64,000 bases of DNA from Draba incana. Taxonomy: Eukaryota; Streptophyta; Magnoliopsida; Brassicales; Brassicaceae. Shown here one piece after another: positions 53,206 through 64,000 of the stretch. The stretch's first letter is position 1. Each line of letters starts with the position of its first letter. A program made the translations under genes and the position numbers. The stretch lies in NCBI GenBank assembly GCA_963576765.1, contig OY755215.1, positions 19,297,010-19,361,009 on the forward strand, read 5' to 3'. The notes below the pieces were generated by a model. The model searched no databases. It was not told the DNA's origin and saw only the letters and a program-made list of their open reading frames with translations.

Positions 53206-54023
53206 TAACACTTTTTCTTTTTCGACGACAAAAAAAAACTCTTTCTTTTCCGTTAAGGTGCATTGAGATGCGTTCAATTCATACCGCATGGTTGAAAATG
53301 CAGATCATGTTAAGATTATAAATTTTGGTAAATGACACAATTTTGTAGTACAAAATCACAATCAGAAAAACAAAAAAATTGGAATCTCAAAAAAAATTGT
53401 TGAGACTTTTTCTTTTTATAATTAGGCTCAAGTGTGTGGAGAATTTCTGAAATATTTTGTCTCTATTATTTCTCTTGGTTATTTTTAATAATAATAATAA
53501 TGCTAACTCAATTGATTTAACTATTGATCTAATTATTTTTAAGACATGTCATTTTAAAAAAAAAAACATGTCATCTTTTTTAAAAAACATGTCATCATTC
53601 CATATCATAGTTTTTTTAAAGTAAACAAATGAAATTAAAACACCTAAACTATTTCAATAAAAAACTTAAAAAATACTTTACTTTTAATAGTAAGGAGATT
53701 GGCTAATTTCCTAATATTGTTTTTTTTGGCAGTGTGTTTTTTGTTTTTCTCCGCCAGACGTTTATAAAATTTCCAAACATGCTAGTACATTTATAGCGGT
53801 TTCATATTGAGCCATATTGGTTTGTATTTTTTTAACAGAAGCTTTGAAAATTTTCTAAATATGTTGGTTTTTTTATATATCAATATGGTAATTAGCCAAT
53901 GTTTTTTTTTTTTTTTTTGGCAGAGTTATATCCTTTTTTTTTTGCAGACATGATGAAATTTTTCCAAATATGTTGAGACCTGGTTATCAATCTGGTAGTC
54001 TACGAATGACTTGGTAGAGTATA

Positions 54024-54057
<34 letters not shown>

Positions 54058-54591
54058 TATAGCAAACTAAGATATGAATATGCTAGTATGCCTCTGCCAA
54101 TATCTTGATAAATTTTGATCGTCTCTCGCATAGCCGACGAGATTTAAAATTTAAATAAATTATTAGCGCATCTTATTTTAAGAATATATATCATGTTAAC
54201 ACTTGCTTAGAAGTAGAAATGTTTATATTTAATCCAAATATTAAATTGGGGTTAATGAGCATAAATTATAAAAATCGTTCGTGATGTACATTACTTATCG
54301 GCAAAGGAGATCGATGATAATGCAACTATGGTGGAATTAAAAAGTGCTTTTTGAAAGAGAAATTATTAAGGGTATACACAGGTGTGTTTCCGTAGGGTAA
54401 TATTATTGTTTTTAATCGCTTTCTATGTTTCTTTATAAAGCCTTACTTATATGGATGACTCAGCTCTGCGTTTGTACGTAGACAAGCAAATGCTACATCT
54501 ACGAAAACTTAAACAGTGACTCTTATATTTCATATTTTATTCATAACTAGAGTAAACATAAGGTAATCAAATATCTGTTTAGCATCTTCAA
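53206..54591. other. AT-rich intergenic with a decayed relative of the 57-58 kb element
   Basis: 53700-54040 contains phrases such as TTTCCAAATATGTTG and GGCAGAGT that recur in the Mutator-like element at 56812-58438. Probably a degenerate copy. It is followed by a (TA)n/poly-T run at 54017-54058. No gene. Confidence 0.4.
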
Positions 54592-56010
54592 TGTATTATA
54601 CCATATTTACACCTAAAGAAAGAATATTCTCAATTTATTTTTTTACAAATTTATAGATTAACCCATCTACTTTTTTTTAGTTTAATAAATTATAAAATCA
54701 TTTAAATTTAAAAATAAATATGAAAAATATAATACATCATGATCATATAAACTAAAGGTATGTATAATAAATTTTGGTTTAATCATCATAAACATATTAG
54801 ATTTGGGTTTAATTGTCATCATTTGAAAGATCAATTTATAAATAAAAAAGTTCTACACCCAAATGGTTTAAAACTTTTTTATTTATAAATTGGTCCTTAA
54901 AATTATAAAAAAATCAAATTTAATGAAAAACATATATAAATGATGACAATTAAACCCAAATCTAACATGTCTATGATGATTAAACCAAAATTTGTTATAC
55001 ATACCTTTATTTTATACTTGAATAAGACCCTCGCGATGCGAAGATTGTTTAATTTATAGTAAATATTTATGTTAAAAAAAATTGGAAGAGAAGTATACTA
55101 TATTCCTAATTCAAACTCCAACTTAGATAATGTAGTGACTAAAGTTATAGGTTCATCTGTAATTTAGAAAAATATAGTTTCATATCTCATATAATTTGAA
55201 GAATTTGAAAATCAATAAAGTATATACGCTTGATATATGTAAATATGGTTTGAATCATTAAAATATTTGATATAATAACTAAATCATTTTTACATGTTTA
55301 GACATTTTTACATGTTTACAATTTGAAAAAATACCACAAACCAAATTTTCTTTATTTTTGTTTGTTCTTCTTGATATACTTCTTCTTTTATCTAAGGTCC
55401 ATTATTTCGTGTTTCCCATATATATACATATGGTAAACCTCTACTTATATATAATGATAGAAACTTGGTCGTTTATATTTTTAATTACATAGTTTGCTAT
55501 TTTCCTTTTTCTAATTTTTGTTTTATGTTAAATTTCTCTTTATTAATTATTTTCAACTAAATATCTTATATAAATATTCATATAGAGGTTTTGTGCAATT
55601 TGTAGAATTAAATATTTGTAAAATATCTTATATAAATATCTATTTTAACTTCTTCCTTTTTAGATAATTAACAATTTTGATAATGAAAAACTTACATATT
55701 TAAATAATGGACATGTGTTTAGAATCTAACGGACTACTTGACACATGTCTTGATCTCGTGAGTTAGAATTATGCTCACTCTCAATTATATAATAAGATGA
55801 TGTATAATATTTTTTATTTTCATATTTAATGTTAAATTTAAATGATTTTATAATTTATTAAACTAAAAAAAAGTAGATAAGTTAATTTGTAAATTTGTAA
55901 AAGAATAAATTTAGAATATTCTTTTTTTGGTGTAGAAAATAGTGTAATACATTGGAGTAAAACCCAACACCATTTTAATGTAAAATAAGGTGTAATACAT
56001 TGGAGATGGC
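54592..56010. mobile_element. Foldback PIF/Harbinger-like MITE
   Basis: The ends GCATCTTCAATGTATTATACC and, reversed, GCCATCTCCAATGTATTACACC match the family at 39166-41991. The arms are long inverted repeats: AGAATATTCT...CATTTAAATTTAA and its complement are found on both sides, so a transcript would fold into a hairpin of a few hundred bp. TTA lies to the left; the right flank is ATA, so the duplication has one change. Interrupted by a Helitron. Confidence 0.65.
55017..55797 (-). mobile_element. Small Helitron inside the foldback element
   Basis: The opposite arm of the foldback supplies the empty site: TTTATA/TGATGTATAAT is uninterrupted there in complement. The 781-bp insert sits exactly between A and T with no duplication. 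In sense it starts TCTTATTATATAATTGAG. It ends with the hairpin CTTCGC-ATC-GCGAGG, 11 bp and ...CAAG, a decayed CTAG-type end. No coding capacity. Confidence 0.7.
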
Positions 56011-56811
56011 ATAAGTACAAAACGCCAAAAAAAAAAAAAAAACTAATAACAAAGTTGAATATTCCTGTTTTTAGCATTTGTATTGACTACTTTAGCTGTT
56101 TTCATTTTTTCGGTTTCAATGTTTAGACTATTTACTATGTTGGCGTATTGGTAGCTTGATAATTGTTATTTGAAATTGTGTTGGTCTTTTTTTATTTTGT
56201 TCTATAGCATATGGATTGTAAACTTCTAGACTAACATAGCATAGTAGTTAGACATGTAATTTTTATTGAATTTGGGTGTAAATGTGTAATTTTGTGTATG
56301 AAAATAATAATTTTTACGCATGCTTAGGAAAATTACGAAACTAAAATATCAAATAACTTTGTTGTTAATAAGAATGTGCTAATAGTTCTGCGAAAATCTG
56401 AGTAGATTGATAAAAGTGGATAATTCGAACGGATGGTCTTGCTAAACAGTTCGTATATTATAAACCTAAAAACTAAAGGAATACATGAATTTTGTAAAAA
56501 CTTAGTTGTATACAATTGAGAGACTTGATATGAAAAAAAAGCTTTAAAAATATTGAAACGTTTTCAAGGATGGTTAGAACGTAAAAGAAACGGCATCAAT
56601 ATTCATACGCATTACTGGAAGAGTGAAACAATAGAAAGGTTGTTGCGTGAAGCTTGGATGCAACAGATTCTATCTGCTTTATCTCATAATTTCATGATTA
56701 TGAGAACGCTACAACTTCATCTCCACATTCACACTTGGTATAGGTTGTTGCTTTTACAAATAATCATAAACATTCCCTTCATTACTTCAATATAATCATC
56801 CGACACCTTTT
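56011..56811. other. Intergenic, nothing recognised
   Basis: AT-rich. A frame at 56553-56795 has no recognisable similarity. Confidence 0.4.
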
Positions 56812-58438
56812 TTTAAGAAAAATTTACCTAAAATAACCTATTTTTTAAAAGTAATAACTAGAATAACTTATCTAATATTTTATTGTTCAAATAATCCACT
56901 TTAAATTTGAAAAATTTCAAAATACCGAAAATATCCTTATTAATAAATAAATATTACCAACAAAATACAAAACAATTTGCTAGTTAGTTAATATCTCGAC
57001 CGAATATTTAGTAAAATCAACTTTTTTTTTGGAAATCAGTCTGAAAGTCTTCCAAATATGTTGGCAAATTTAATTATCAAATCTTTTTGTCTTCCAACAT
57101 CATTTACCAATATCTTCGCAGAGTCTGCAAATATCTTGGCAGAGTCCACGAAAGTCTTCCAAACATGCTGGCAAACTTAAATGTCTGTCAATGTCTTGGC
57201 AAAGTCTGCGGTTTTTTAGTAGACACTCCAAAGTCTTCCAAATAAGTTGGCAGACTTTTAAATCAATCTACTAGTCTGCGAACATTTTGGCAGACTTGGT
57301 AGAGTCTGCGCTTTCTGGCAAAATCTGCCAATATCTCGGAAGACTCTACCAATATCTCTGCAAAGTATGCCAATATCTCGGCAGAGTCTGCGTTTTCTTG
57401 GCAGAGTCTGAGAATATCTTGGCAGACTCAGTAGAGTCTACGCTTTCTGGCAAAGTCTGCCATGTCTCGACAGAGTGCCAAAACTTCGGCAGAGTCTGCA
57501 AATACTTCGACAGAGTCTGCCTTTTCTTAGTAGAGTCTGTCAATGTCTCGGTAGAGTCCGCCAATACTTCGGCAGAATCTGCCAATATCTTAGCAGAATC
57601 TGCCAATATCTCAGCAGAGTCTGCCAATATTTCGGCAGACTCTACCAATATCTCTGCAAAGTATGCCAATATCTCGGCAGAGTCTGCGTTTTCTTGGCAG
57701 AGTCTGAGAATATCTTGGCAGACTCAGTAGAGTCTACGCTTTCTGGCAAAGTCTGCCATGTCTCGACAGAGTGCCAAAACTTCGGCAGAGTCTGCAAATA
57801 CTTCGACAGAGTCTGCCTTTTCTTAGTAGAGTCTGTCAATGTCTCGGTAGAGTCCGCCAATACTTCGGCAGAATCTGCAATATCTTAGCAGAATCTGCCA
57901 ATATCTCAGCAGAGTCTGCCAATATTTCGGCAGACTCTACCAATATCTCTGCAAAGTATGCCAATATCTCGGCAGAGTCTGCGTTTTCTTGGCAGAGTCT
58001 GAGAATATCTTGGCAGACTCAGTAGAGTCTACGCTTTCTGGCAAAGTCTGCCATGTCTCGACAGAGTGCCAAAACTTCGGCAGAGTCTGCAAATACTTCG
58101 ACAGAATCTGCCTTTTCTTAGTAGAGTCTGTCAATGTCTCGGTAGAGTCCGCCAATACTTCGGCAGAATCTGCCAATATCTTAGCAGAATCTGCCAATAT
58201 CTCAGCAGAGTCTGCCAATATTTCGGCAGGATCTGCGTTTTCTTAGTAGAGTGTGCCAATATCTTGGCAGAGTCTGCGTTTTTCTAGCAGACCTTCTAAA
58301 AGTCTTCCAAACATATTGACAGACTTAGATATCAATATGTTAGTCTGCCAATATCTCGGTAGAGTCTGCTAATGTTTCGGTAGAATCTGCCAAGGATAAT
58401 TTTAGTATTTCGAAAAAATGAAATACAAAGTAGGTTAT
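56812..58438. mobile_element. Mutator-like element carrying a minisatellite
   Basis: The left end AAATTTACCTAAAATAACCTATTTTT...TTTCAAAATACCGAAAATATCC has an inverted, shortened counterpart at the right: AATAACCTACTTTGTATTTC...CGAAATACTAAAATTATCC when reversed. Ends of this type are typical of plant Mutator-like/VANDAL elements. The interior is almost all tandem repeat. The right end is cut by an LTR fragment starting at 58439. No transposase. Confidence 0.45.
57070..58395. repeat. 21-bp minisatellite with 296-bp higher-order repeats
   Basis: The basic unit is TCTGCCAATATCTCGGCAGAG with many variants. A block of about 14 units is itself repeated, with starts at 57366, 57662 and 57957 (296 and 295 bp; one 1-bp loss). 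The third copy diverges near 58228. Between blocks the match is nearly perfect, so the higher-order duplication is recent. Because 21 is a multiple of 3, all frames stay open and look like heptad proteins. Confidence 0.93.
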
Positions 58439-58830
58439 TGAAACAACCAAACTTTTTTTTTTAATTTTAAACATTTCTACTGCAGAACTCATAATCAAAT
58501 AAACCAATAAAATAAATAACCAATATTCCAAAATCAATTCAATAATAAATTCAGGAATGATAAAAATCTAGCAACCTAAAACATCCGGATCGCTAGACTA
58601 AACCTCAACAAAACATAAATCCCTATCATACTCTTCCTACGCCTCAATTCCGCGATCACACTTTTCCTTTACCTACAACACATGGAAATAAGAGTTGCGT
58701 GAGTATTATCACAAATACTGAGTGAAGCGGTTATCCCGCCTACCAGTTACATAATAAGGGAAATATAATGCCAATTTATTACGCAATCAATCAACAATCA
58801 ATAACCAACAAAAACAGCTATTTAAATAAG
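58439..58830 (-). repeat. LTR fragment related to the solo LTR at 39780
   Basis: TGAAACAACCAAAC...TTCCGCGATCACAC...ACACATGGAAATAAGAGTT aligns along its length with 39780-40110. It then breaks off at the gag remnant. It lacks the palindromes, which lie beyond the matching part. Confidence 0.65.
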
Positions 58831-60025
58831 TGGTGTAGGGTAGGGGAGTGATGAGCTTCAACAGTGGCTTTGACATTAGTTTCCTGTAGGCCTTTATCGT
58901 CAGGACAATCATTTTCATCACCATCTAAAATGTAATATTGTGAACTCTTATGCTTCAGATTGTGACCAGGCGTAAACACTTCTTCACAGAATATACAGAG
59001 ACCATTCTGTTTTCTCTCTTGCATCTCTTGATATGAGTATTTCCTTGGGAGTTTCTCAGGAGGGTTCTTTGAAATGAAAGGAGGTGTAACCACTTCTAGT
59101 GGTTTTGGTGAAGGTAACAAAGGTGTTATTTCTAGTGGTATGAAGAACCAGTGACCGTTTGGGAAGGACTGAAGGGAGCTCTCTTTTGAAATCGGAGAGG
59201 TGTGTGTTGGAGTTCTGATTAATGGAGCTTGGCTATTCTCGCAGCTTCTGCTACTATCGTAACGGCAAACTTGCGAACATGAAGAGCCAAATGAGTATCC
59301 ATGTTACTCAACAAAATACTCAGAGCATGAGCTTCGGGAAGTGTTATACGCGTTTGAGCATTCTCAAATTTCTTTAAATATGACTCAATGGGTTCACCAG
59401 CCTGTCTCAAACCTACCATTTCAGCCAAAGGATCATCATAAAGCTTACCAAACCTCGTCGAGATCTCGACAATATACTCCGACCACGAAGGGTATTGGCC
59501 AAAACGATTGCTCATGAAGGTAATGTGCCACTTAGAAGCTTTATCTTTCAGATACAATGAAGCTAATCTGACCTTGTTCTCTGCAGGGGTACCATCGAGC
59601 TCAAAGAACTACTCACAACGATGAAGCCAACCACGGAAATTAGTACCGTCGAAGCTTGGGAACTCGATTTTAGTCAATTGTGTGGAGAGACTAAAGTGAA
59701 GATCATGCTCAAGTGAAGATCGTCGGCGTGAATCCCGACTCGGTCTGTGGAGATCTGGTGGATCTGGGGGTTTTGAATGCTCCGGTAACGTGACAGCTCC
59801 ATCGGAAGGGGAGGTGCTCAGAACGATGGGAGAAGCTTCATGAACCGGTGCTTTGAGGGAAAATTGTTGAATCATCAACCTTTCCAAACGTTTGATCGAT
59901 TCAGCCATCAAATCGGTCGTTTGTTGTTGTTTCTCAGCTTGTCTCACTTGCTCCTGGCGGATCTCGTCGATTTGTTTGCTCATCTCAGCCATCGAGTGTT
60001 GTCTCATTTCGATTCCACCAGCCAT
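58818..60025 (-). pseudogene. Degraded Ty3/gypsy-type gag
   Basis: The ATG at 60025 (MAGGIEMRQHS) leads into a coiled-coil-like Gln-rich N-terminus and the gag core (KIEFPSFDGTNFRGWLHRCE). A TAG at 59609 replaces an expected Gln codon and the frame continues as YLKDKASKWH...; another stop at 59219 and a frame change precede a zinc-knuckle-like tail (GLCIFCEEVFTPGHNLKH). Related to the intact gag at 43413. No pol. In sense it follows a leader and an LTR-like segment at about 60145-60347 (TGATGCAGG...TTATCAACACA). Confidence 0.7.
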
Positions 60026-60144
60026 TTCCTTAGCTCCAAGGAAAGAGAGCTCTGATCTAGAAATCCTCTTTGGATTTGAAGATTAGATGAACCAAAACCT
60101 AGAAGATGATCAAAAGGGAAGAAGGATCACCTTGAAGATAGAGG

Positions 60145-60347
60145 AGCGTGTGTTGATAAGATTGATGACTCAGAGTAAAAAGAGAGAAAGGAAGTTTTGT
60201 TATTATCTGAATTGTTATTCCTCAAACGCCAAAAATGGCTAAATATAGTACAGAGAAACAAATAACCAACCTATTGGTTTGCCATATAAGTAATTAAACC
60301 GGAAAATGCATAAAACCGAAATACAAATCCTTGAATCCTGCATCAAT
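60145..60347 (-). repeat. LTR-like segment upstream of the degraded gag
   Basis: In sense TGATGCAGGATTC...CTTATCAACACA, about 200 bp, just before the gag leader. Its first bases resemble the LTR at 44247. No partner LTR, so the assignment is tentative. Confidence 0.35.
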
Positions 60348-61884
60348 CCCTTTACCGCCTGATTCGTTTATGCTGTATTATCACACAATATTCATATATT
60401 TGGCTTCCAGACGCTTTGATACCATGAAGTCCATGGTTGTCGCTTTGGACGGTACCAGTGAAGATCAGGTCGGCGACGCCGGCGGCGAACGTTGACCTAA
60501 TAATTATTGTGGTCTCCTTTTATGGGCTTGGCCCACTATTTGGCTTCAATTGTGTCTCATCTCGGCCCATTATGGCTTTTGGCCCAATCTCCTTTAAACT
60601 TGGCTCAAGTCTGCTTTTCTTAACTTATATGCCAATCATTTACGAAAGCTGGTTTGATATGCTTGATGTCATCGGCTTCATGTCAAAAATCACTTCGACA
60701 TTCCTCTTGTGGTCTAGCCCAATATCCACTTCCATGAAATGTTATGCCTATGGTGAGTTTTCCGTTGTGAAAATATCAAAGTTTTCTGGATCTCAAATCA
60801 TGTATTTCATGAGCTAGATATCTCCTCTTTTGAGAGAGGATCAAAATTTTCTAGATTCTCAAGTCTTGTACACCTACAAAAATGGTCTTTTTGGGTTCCA
60901 ATTAAGAGATCTCAGAATTTCAATTATTGGAAACCAAAGCATCCTAGATGCTCCCCCAATTTTCTTACATAAGAATAGAAATATGCAAATTTAAACCACT
61001 TTTAAAAATAATACAATAGTGGAACAACAAAGCATGTTATGAGTTATGGGGGATTCATGTTTTGTTAACCGTTTCAATAAAAATAAACATTTGGATGTCT
61101 CACTGTCTGTATTTCTCCTGTGAAAGAACATAAATAGATAGTTTTTGTCTAGCTAAATGATTCAGCTTGAATGAGTTCTTAACTTAGGGGGTGTTGGAGA
61201 ATTTGATTTGTGTAGATTTGTGAAATTTCACAAATCTTAAAGATTCTTATCAAATATTTGTTAGAGATTGTCATTGATTCTCATGGATTGCATTGATTAC
61301 TAGTGGTTTTGTATTTGCTATTTTATTCTAGAATTATATAAGGTAATATTATATATGTTATAATAGAGAATTTCCAAAAAAACAAGTTTAACGTGAACAT
61401 ACATATATCAACCCCCAAGATTCTTTCATGTGTGTCTTGAAGTCAAGCTTCCTGAAGTGAAGAGGAAGAAAGGGTATGAAAGATGTTAATTGGAATTGAT
61501 TGAAAATGATTCGGGTATTGGGTTTGTCACTTTTCTAAAGGTGGTTATATTTCTAGGTACATAAATTTACGTTTTTGTTTTCATTTATGTTTTTCTTCAC
61601 GTTTTTGGGTACATGAATATACTTGCTCAACTCATAAAAATAATAATAATTTGAAAAGTACTTGCATGTTCTTTGTATGTGACATTCTGTATTTTGTTAT
61701 TTACCTATGTGTGTTTTTTTTTTGGTTATATGGATTTGAAGAATCTCATAGATATAAATGGTATTTTGAAAGTTGAGTTCCTTGAGTAAAACTATGTAGA
61801 ATCTATGTCCCAATAACATGAGATTTTAAAAGAATTACAAAATCAATGATAACTTAACTTTTCCAATAACAAAGAATTTCAAAT
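60348..61884. other. Intergenic, transposon debris
   Basis: 60411-60425 (CGCTTTGATACCATG) is the complement of an initiator-Met-type primer site, hinting at a copia remnant. A 126-codon frame at 60437-60817 is not recognisable. 61189-61871 has GGTGTTGGAGAA at the left and TTTTCCAATAACA at the right, a possible small inverted-repeat element with uncertain ends. Confidence 0.35.
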
Positions 61885-63575
61885 CTACTATATAAAAGCA
61901 CAATGCTCTCTCCATGAGCTTGACATGTCACCACCACAATTCCCTCAAAGTCTGCCACGTCAGATTAAATGTGAATTAAATATCCTACGTTTCGTCTACG
62001 GTTTCTCTTAGTCTCCTTCATGTGTTTATTGGTCTTCTTTATTAGTTGTGGCACCCATAAATTAGTCGCTCCACCATGATCTGGTTTGGATTTGGATCAA
62101 TAAAGAGTGTTTTCTTCTCTGATTGAAGCTGAAAAGTGGAGGAGAAATCCGATAGTCGGATCCGTGGCGGAGACGGACGGAAACTGAGGTGGAGATGACA
62201 TGAGGGTTTACACGGTGGTTATGGCAAACATGTCGTATTTCCTGGGTTTGACTCCCGACGAGTTAGAGCTTGATGCCTCGCGGTTTAGGTTACTAAAATT
62301 GACTCGGCTGGAGCTTGTTACGGTGGCTTCTCTTGTCATAGCTTGTGGTCGTGATTTTCCAAAAGGTACCAAGTCCAATTATAGATTGATGTTTTAGATT
62401 TCATTCACTCTCCCTTTCCTCATCCGATTAATTTAATATTATAGAAATCAAATAAGGTCACCCGATTCTGGTTATTGATCAATGTTCTAGATTTCTAATG
62501 TCACATTTCTGAAACTGGAAATGTGATGTCTAGAGGATAAAATTAAATAACTCTCCGTTTCTTCCCCATCCCGATTCGTTATGTAAAGAAGAATTCCAAG
62601 AGGGAGAAGGGTGCTGGTGAAAGTGAAATATTGGAAGCAGTATATCCAGGAAGGTCCAATTTCAACGGGATGGAGAAGAGGAACGTCATACTTCGTTCGA
62701 CGATTAAGGAAAAAGATAAGATATCTAGAGTATACGCGAAGCACAATACTGAGAAGCAATTACGGAAGCACAAGAAGATTAAAGCTTGCGATGCTGCTTA
62801 TAAACGACATGTGGAGCTTAGCGAGGAGGTTAAAACAATACACCAAATGTTCTTTTCCAGGTGATATACCAATTCCATACATTCTTTCCTTCACAGGCGT
62901 GGCAGAAGAATTATTAAGAGGGCTCACATGAAAGTACATTGATTTTCTCTCTCTTGTCATACAAATGATTATGTCAAAAGGCGCAAAAGACAGAACCGAA
63001 ACTATAGATAAATTGAGGAGTGGAGCTTCTGCAATTAATGAAAGTGTTGGGGGTAAATTTTCTTATTCTTGCTAAACTCAATGATGATGGTATGATCATT
63101 TACACCGATGTTAGATTTATGCCAAAGAAACCTCTATTACTCTTCCTCGAACTTTAAAGCTTTTCAATTTTGTGTTCACTAAACTGTAATCTACTGTCTG
63201 TTTTTTGTTACTATATTGGTTTTGATGGGCTCCGTATGTTTTGATCTAGCTACTACCAAACTTTGTCAGTATATCCTCTTTAGAACGTCAGAAGATGCGA
63301 ACTAAGAGATTAGTTACCTTCTTTCCGAAATATTTTTGGTTTCATTTGCATGAATGAAATTCTTATGTCTATTTTTGATATGAATGACAAAATATTCTCT
63401 CCATAAATCTTTAGTGAATCCCGATGCACAGTCACTATAATCCACCTGTTAGGAATGGTTTGAAGTGTAACTCGATGGAACATGGCGAAGCCTTGGATAA
63501 ATAAGTGGCATCAGTTGCATTCTTAGAGATTACATAATTTTTGGTTCAACTTTAAATGAAATGATGAATAATGGA
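61885..63575 (+). mobile_element. Possible Helitron 5' end with captured fragments
   Basis: ATCTACTATATAAAAGCACAATGCTC at 61884 onward is typical of Arabidopsis ATREP/Helitron 5' ends. Downstream are short open, gene-like stretches (62200-62397 with YFLGLTPDELELD; 62611-62930) that I do not recognise. No 3' hairpin plus CTAG is seen, so the extent is unknown. Confidence 0.35.
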
Positions 63576-63773
63576 TGTTATTAGAGATGATATGTGGTCT
63601 GCACATTAGAGTTTGGTTTAGTTAACCGGTTTGTACCGGGTAGATTATGATTGTATATAATCACTTGTACATTTACATTTTACTCTTAACATAAACAATT
63701 CTTTTTCCAAATCCTCTCACGAGATCTTCTTCTCCACTAGAGAGATTTAGTTTCTGTTCAACAAATCTTCTAA
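63576..63773 (+). repeat. 5' LTR of a copia element (runs off the window)
   Basis: TGTTATTAGAG...CTTCTAA, about 200 bp, with TATATAA near 63654 as a TATA box candidate, immediately before an initiator-Met primer site. The 3' CA end is mutated or 1-3 bp off my limit. Confidence 0.65.
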
Positions 63774-63775
63774 TA

Positions 63776-63787
63776 TGGTATCAGAGC
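63776..63787 (+). promoter_or_regulatory. Copia primer binding site (initiator tRNA-Met)
   Basis: TGGTATCAGAGC, the classic Ty1/copia primer site. The leader continues to the window end without a gag ATG. Confidence 0.85.
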
Positions 63788-64000
63788 GTTGAGCTTAAGC
63801 TCAACAAATCGATCTAATCTGTTTCCGTTTTCTTCTTCGTTTTTCGATTCGTCGGAGTTTGTTTTCTGATTGATCTCTGTTTTCCCGGTTATTCCGCCGG
63901 ATTTGAGCTTTGATTTGATCATTCCGTCAAATCCCAGCTTCATTAGTTTAAGATTTGATCATTCCGTCACCGATTGATCACTATTTCATCTTCATCGGCT

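Noticed and set aside
55582..55605. Possible right terminus of the pogo element (TATAGAGGTTTTGTG)
   Set aside because: It lacks the ACTG end and lies inside the small Helitron, so it cannot close the element at 52474.
57287..58287. Overlapping frames with heptad-like repeats on both strands
   Set aside because: A 21-bp tandem repeat keeps all frames open; no start context, and no conservation of one reading frame over the others.
60411..60425. Complement of an initiator-Met primer site (CGCTTTGATACCATG)
   Set aside because: No LTR with TG...CA ends could be defined on either side, so I kept it only as a hint of a copia remnant.

Overview
The window is nuclear DNA of a plant, most likely a Brassicaceae species related to Arabidopsis, from a transposon-dense, pericentromere-like region. 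The evidence is Athila-lineage Ty3/gypsy elements with a tRNA-Asp primer site, a Lemi1/Emigrant-type pogo terminus, Helitron ends, two polyadenylated non-coding retroposons resembling Sadhu, and one intact six-exon caleosin gene very like Arabidopsis CLO4/PXG4. Only that gene (45492-46906, minus) looks like a functional host gene.

Layout. 1-2635 is intergenic DNA holding a retroposon (777-1905, 17-bp target duplication). 2636-32163 is a nest of five Athila-lineage elements, numbered here by order of appearance: E0 (3' LTR 2636-4211, minus) was entered by E1 (5635-7269 and 13390-14721, minus). E1 was entered by complete E2 (7270-13384, minus, duplication CTTAT) and by E3 (plus, 14722-18343 and 30828-32163). 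E3 was entered by complete, very young E4 (18344-30822, minus, duplication GCATG). E4 carries gag-protease-RT-RNaseH-integrase and a downstream Athila ORF-1/env-position reading frame. E2 and the surviving part of E1 end after protease, so they look non-autonomous. E3 stops inside its reverse transcriptase at a microhomology junction with a truncated CACTA element (32155-38449).

38450-44602 is a mosaic: a PIF/Harbinger-like element split by a 1479-bp solo LTR, exon-like fragments, and a gag-only LTR remnant. 47611-58438 holds a Helitron, the second retroposon, a broken pogo element, a foldback PIF-like element carrying a small Helitron, and a Mutator-like element filled with a 21-bp/296-bp two-level minisatellite. 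The right end has a degraded gag, a possible Helitron 5' end and the start of a copia element running off the window.

The most unusual signal is a system of short paired palindromes in the Athila elements. E3 and E4 carry GAGCACCTGCTC, always in this orientation on the element sense strand, mostly as pairs repeating every 21 bp. E1 and E2 carry GTGTCGATCGACAC-type palindromes every 21-22 bp. The E3 LTR also carries GACCGACCGGTC pairs. The different classes occupy the same positional slots in different elements (LTR U3, gag N-terminal linker, gag-protease linker, and just downstream of a conserved post-polyprotein hairpin). Inside genes they lie in-frame in inter-domain linkers. The GTGTCGATCGACAC class also occurs five times in the unrelated solo LTR. 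This looks like a cis-acting code that can switch sequence class while keeping position and helical spacing; its function is unknown.
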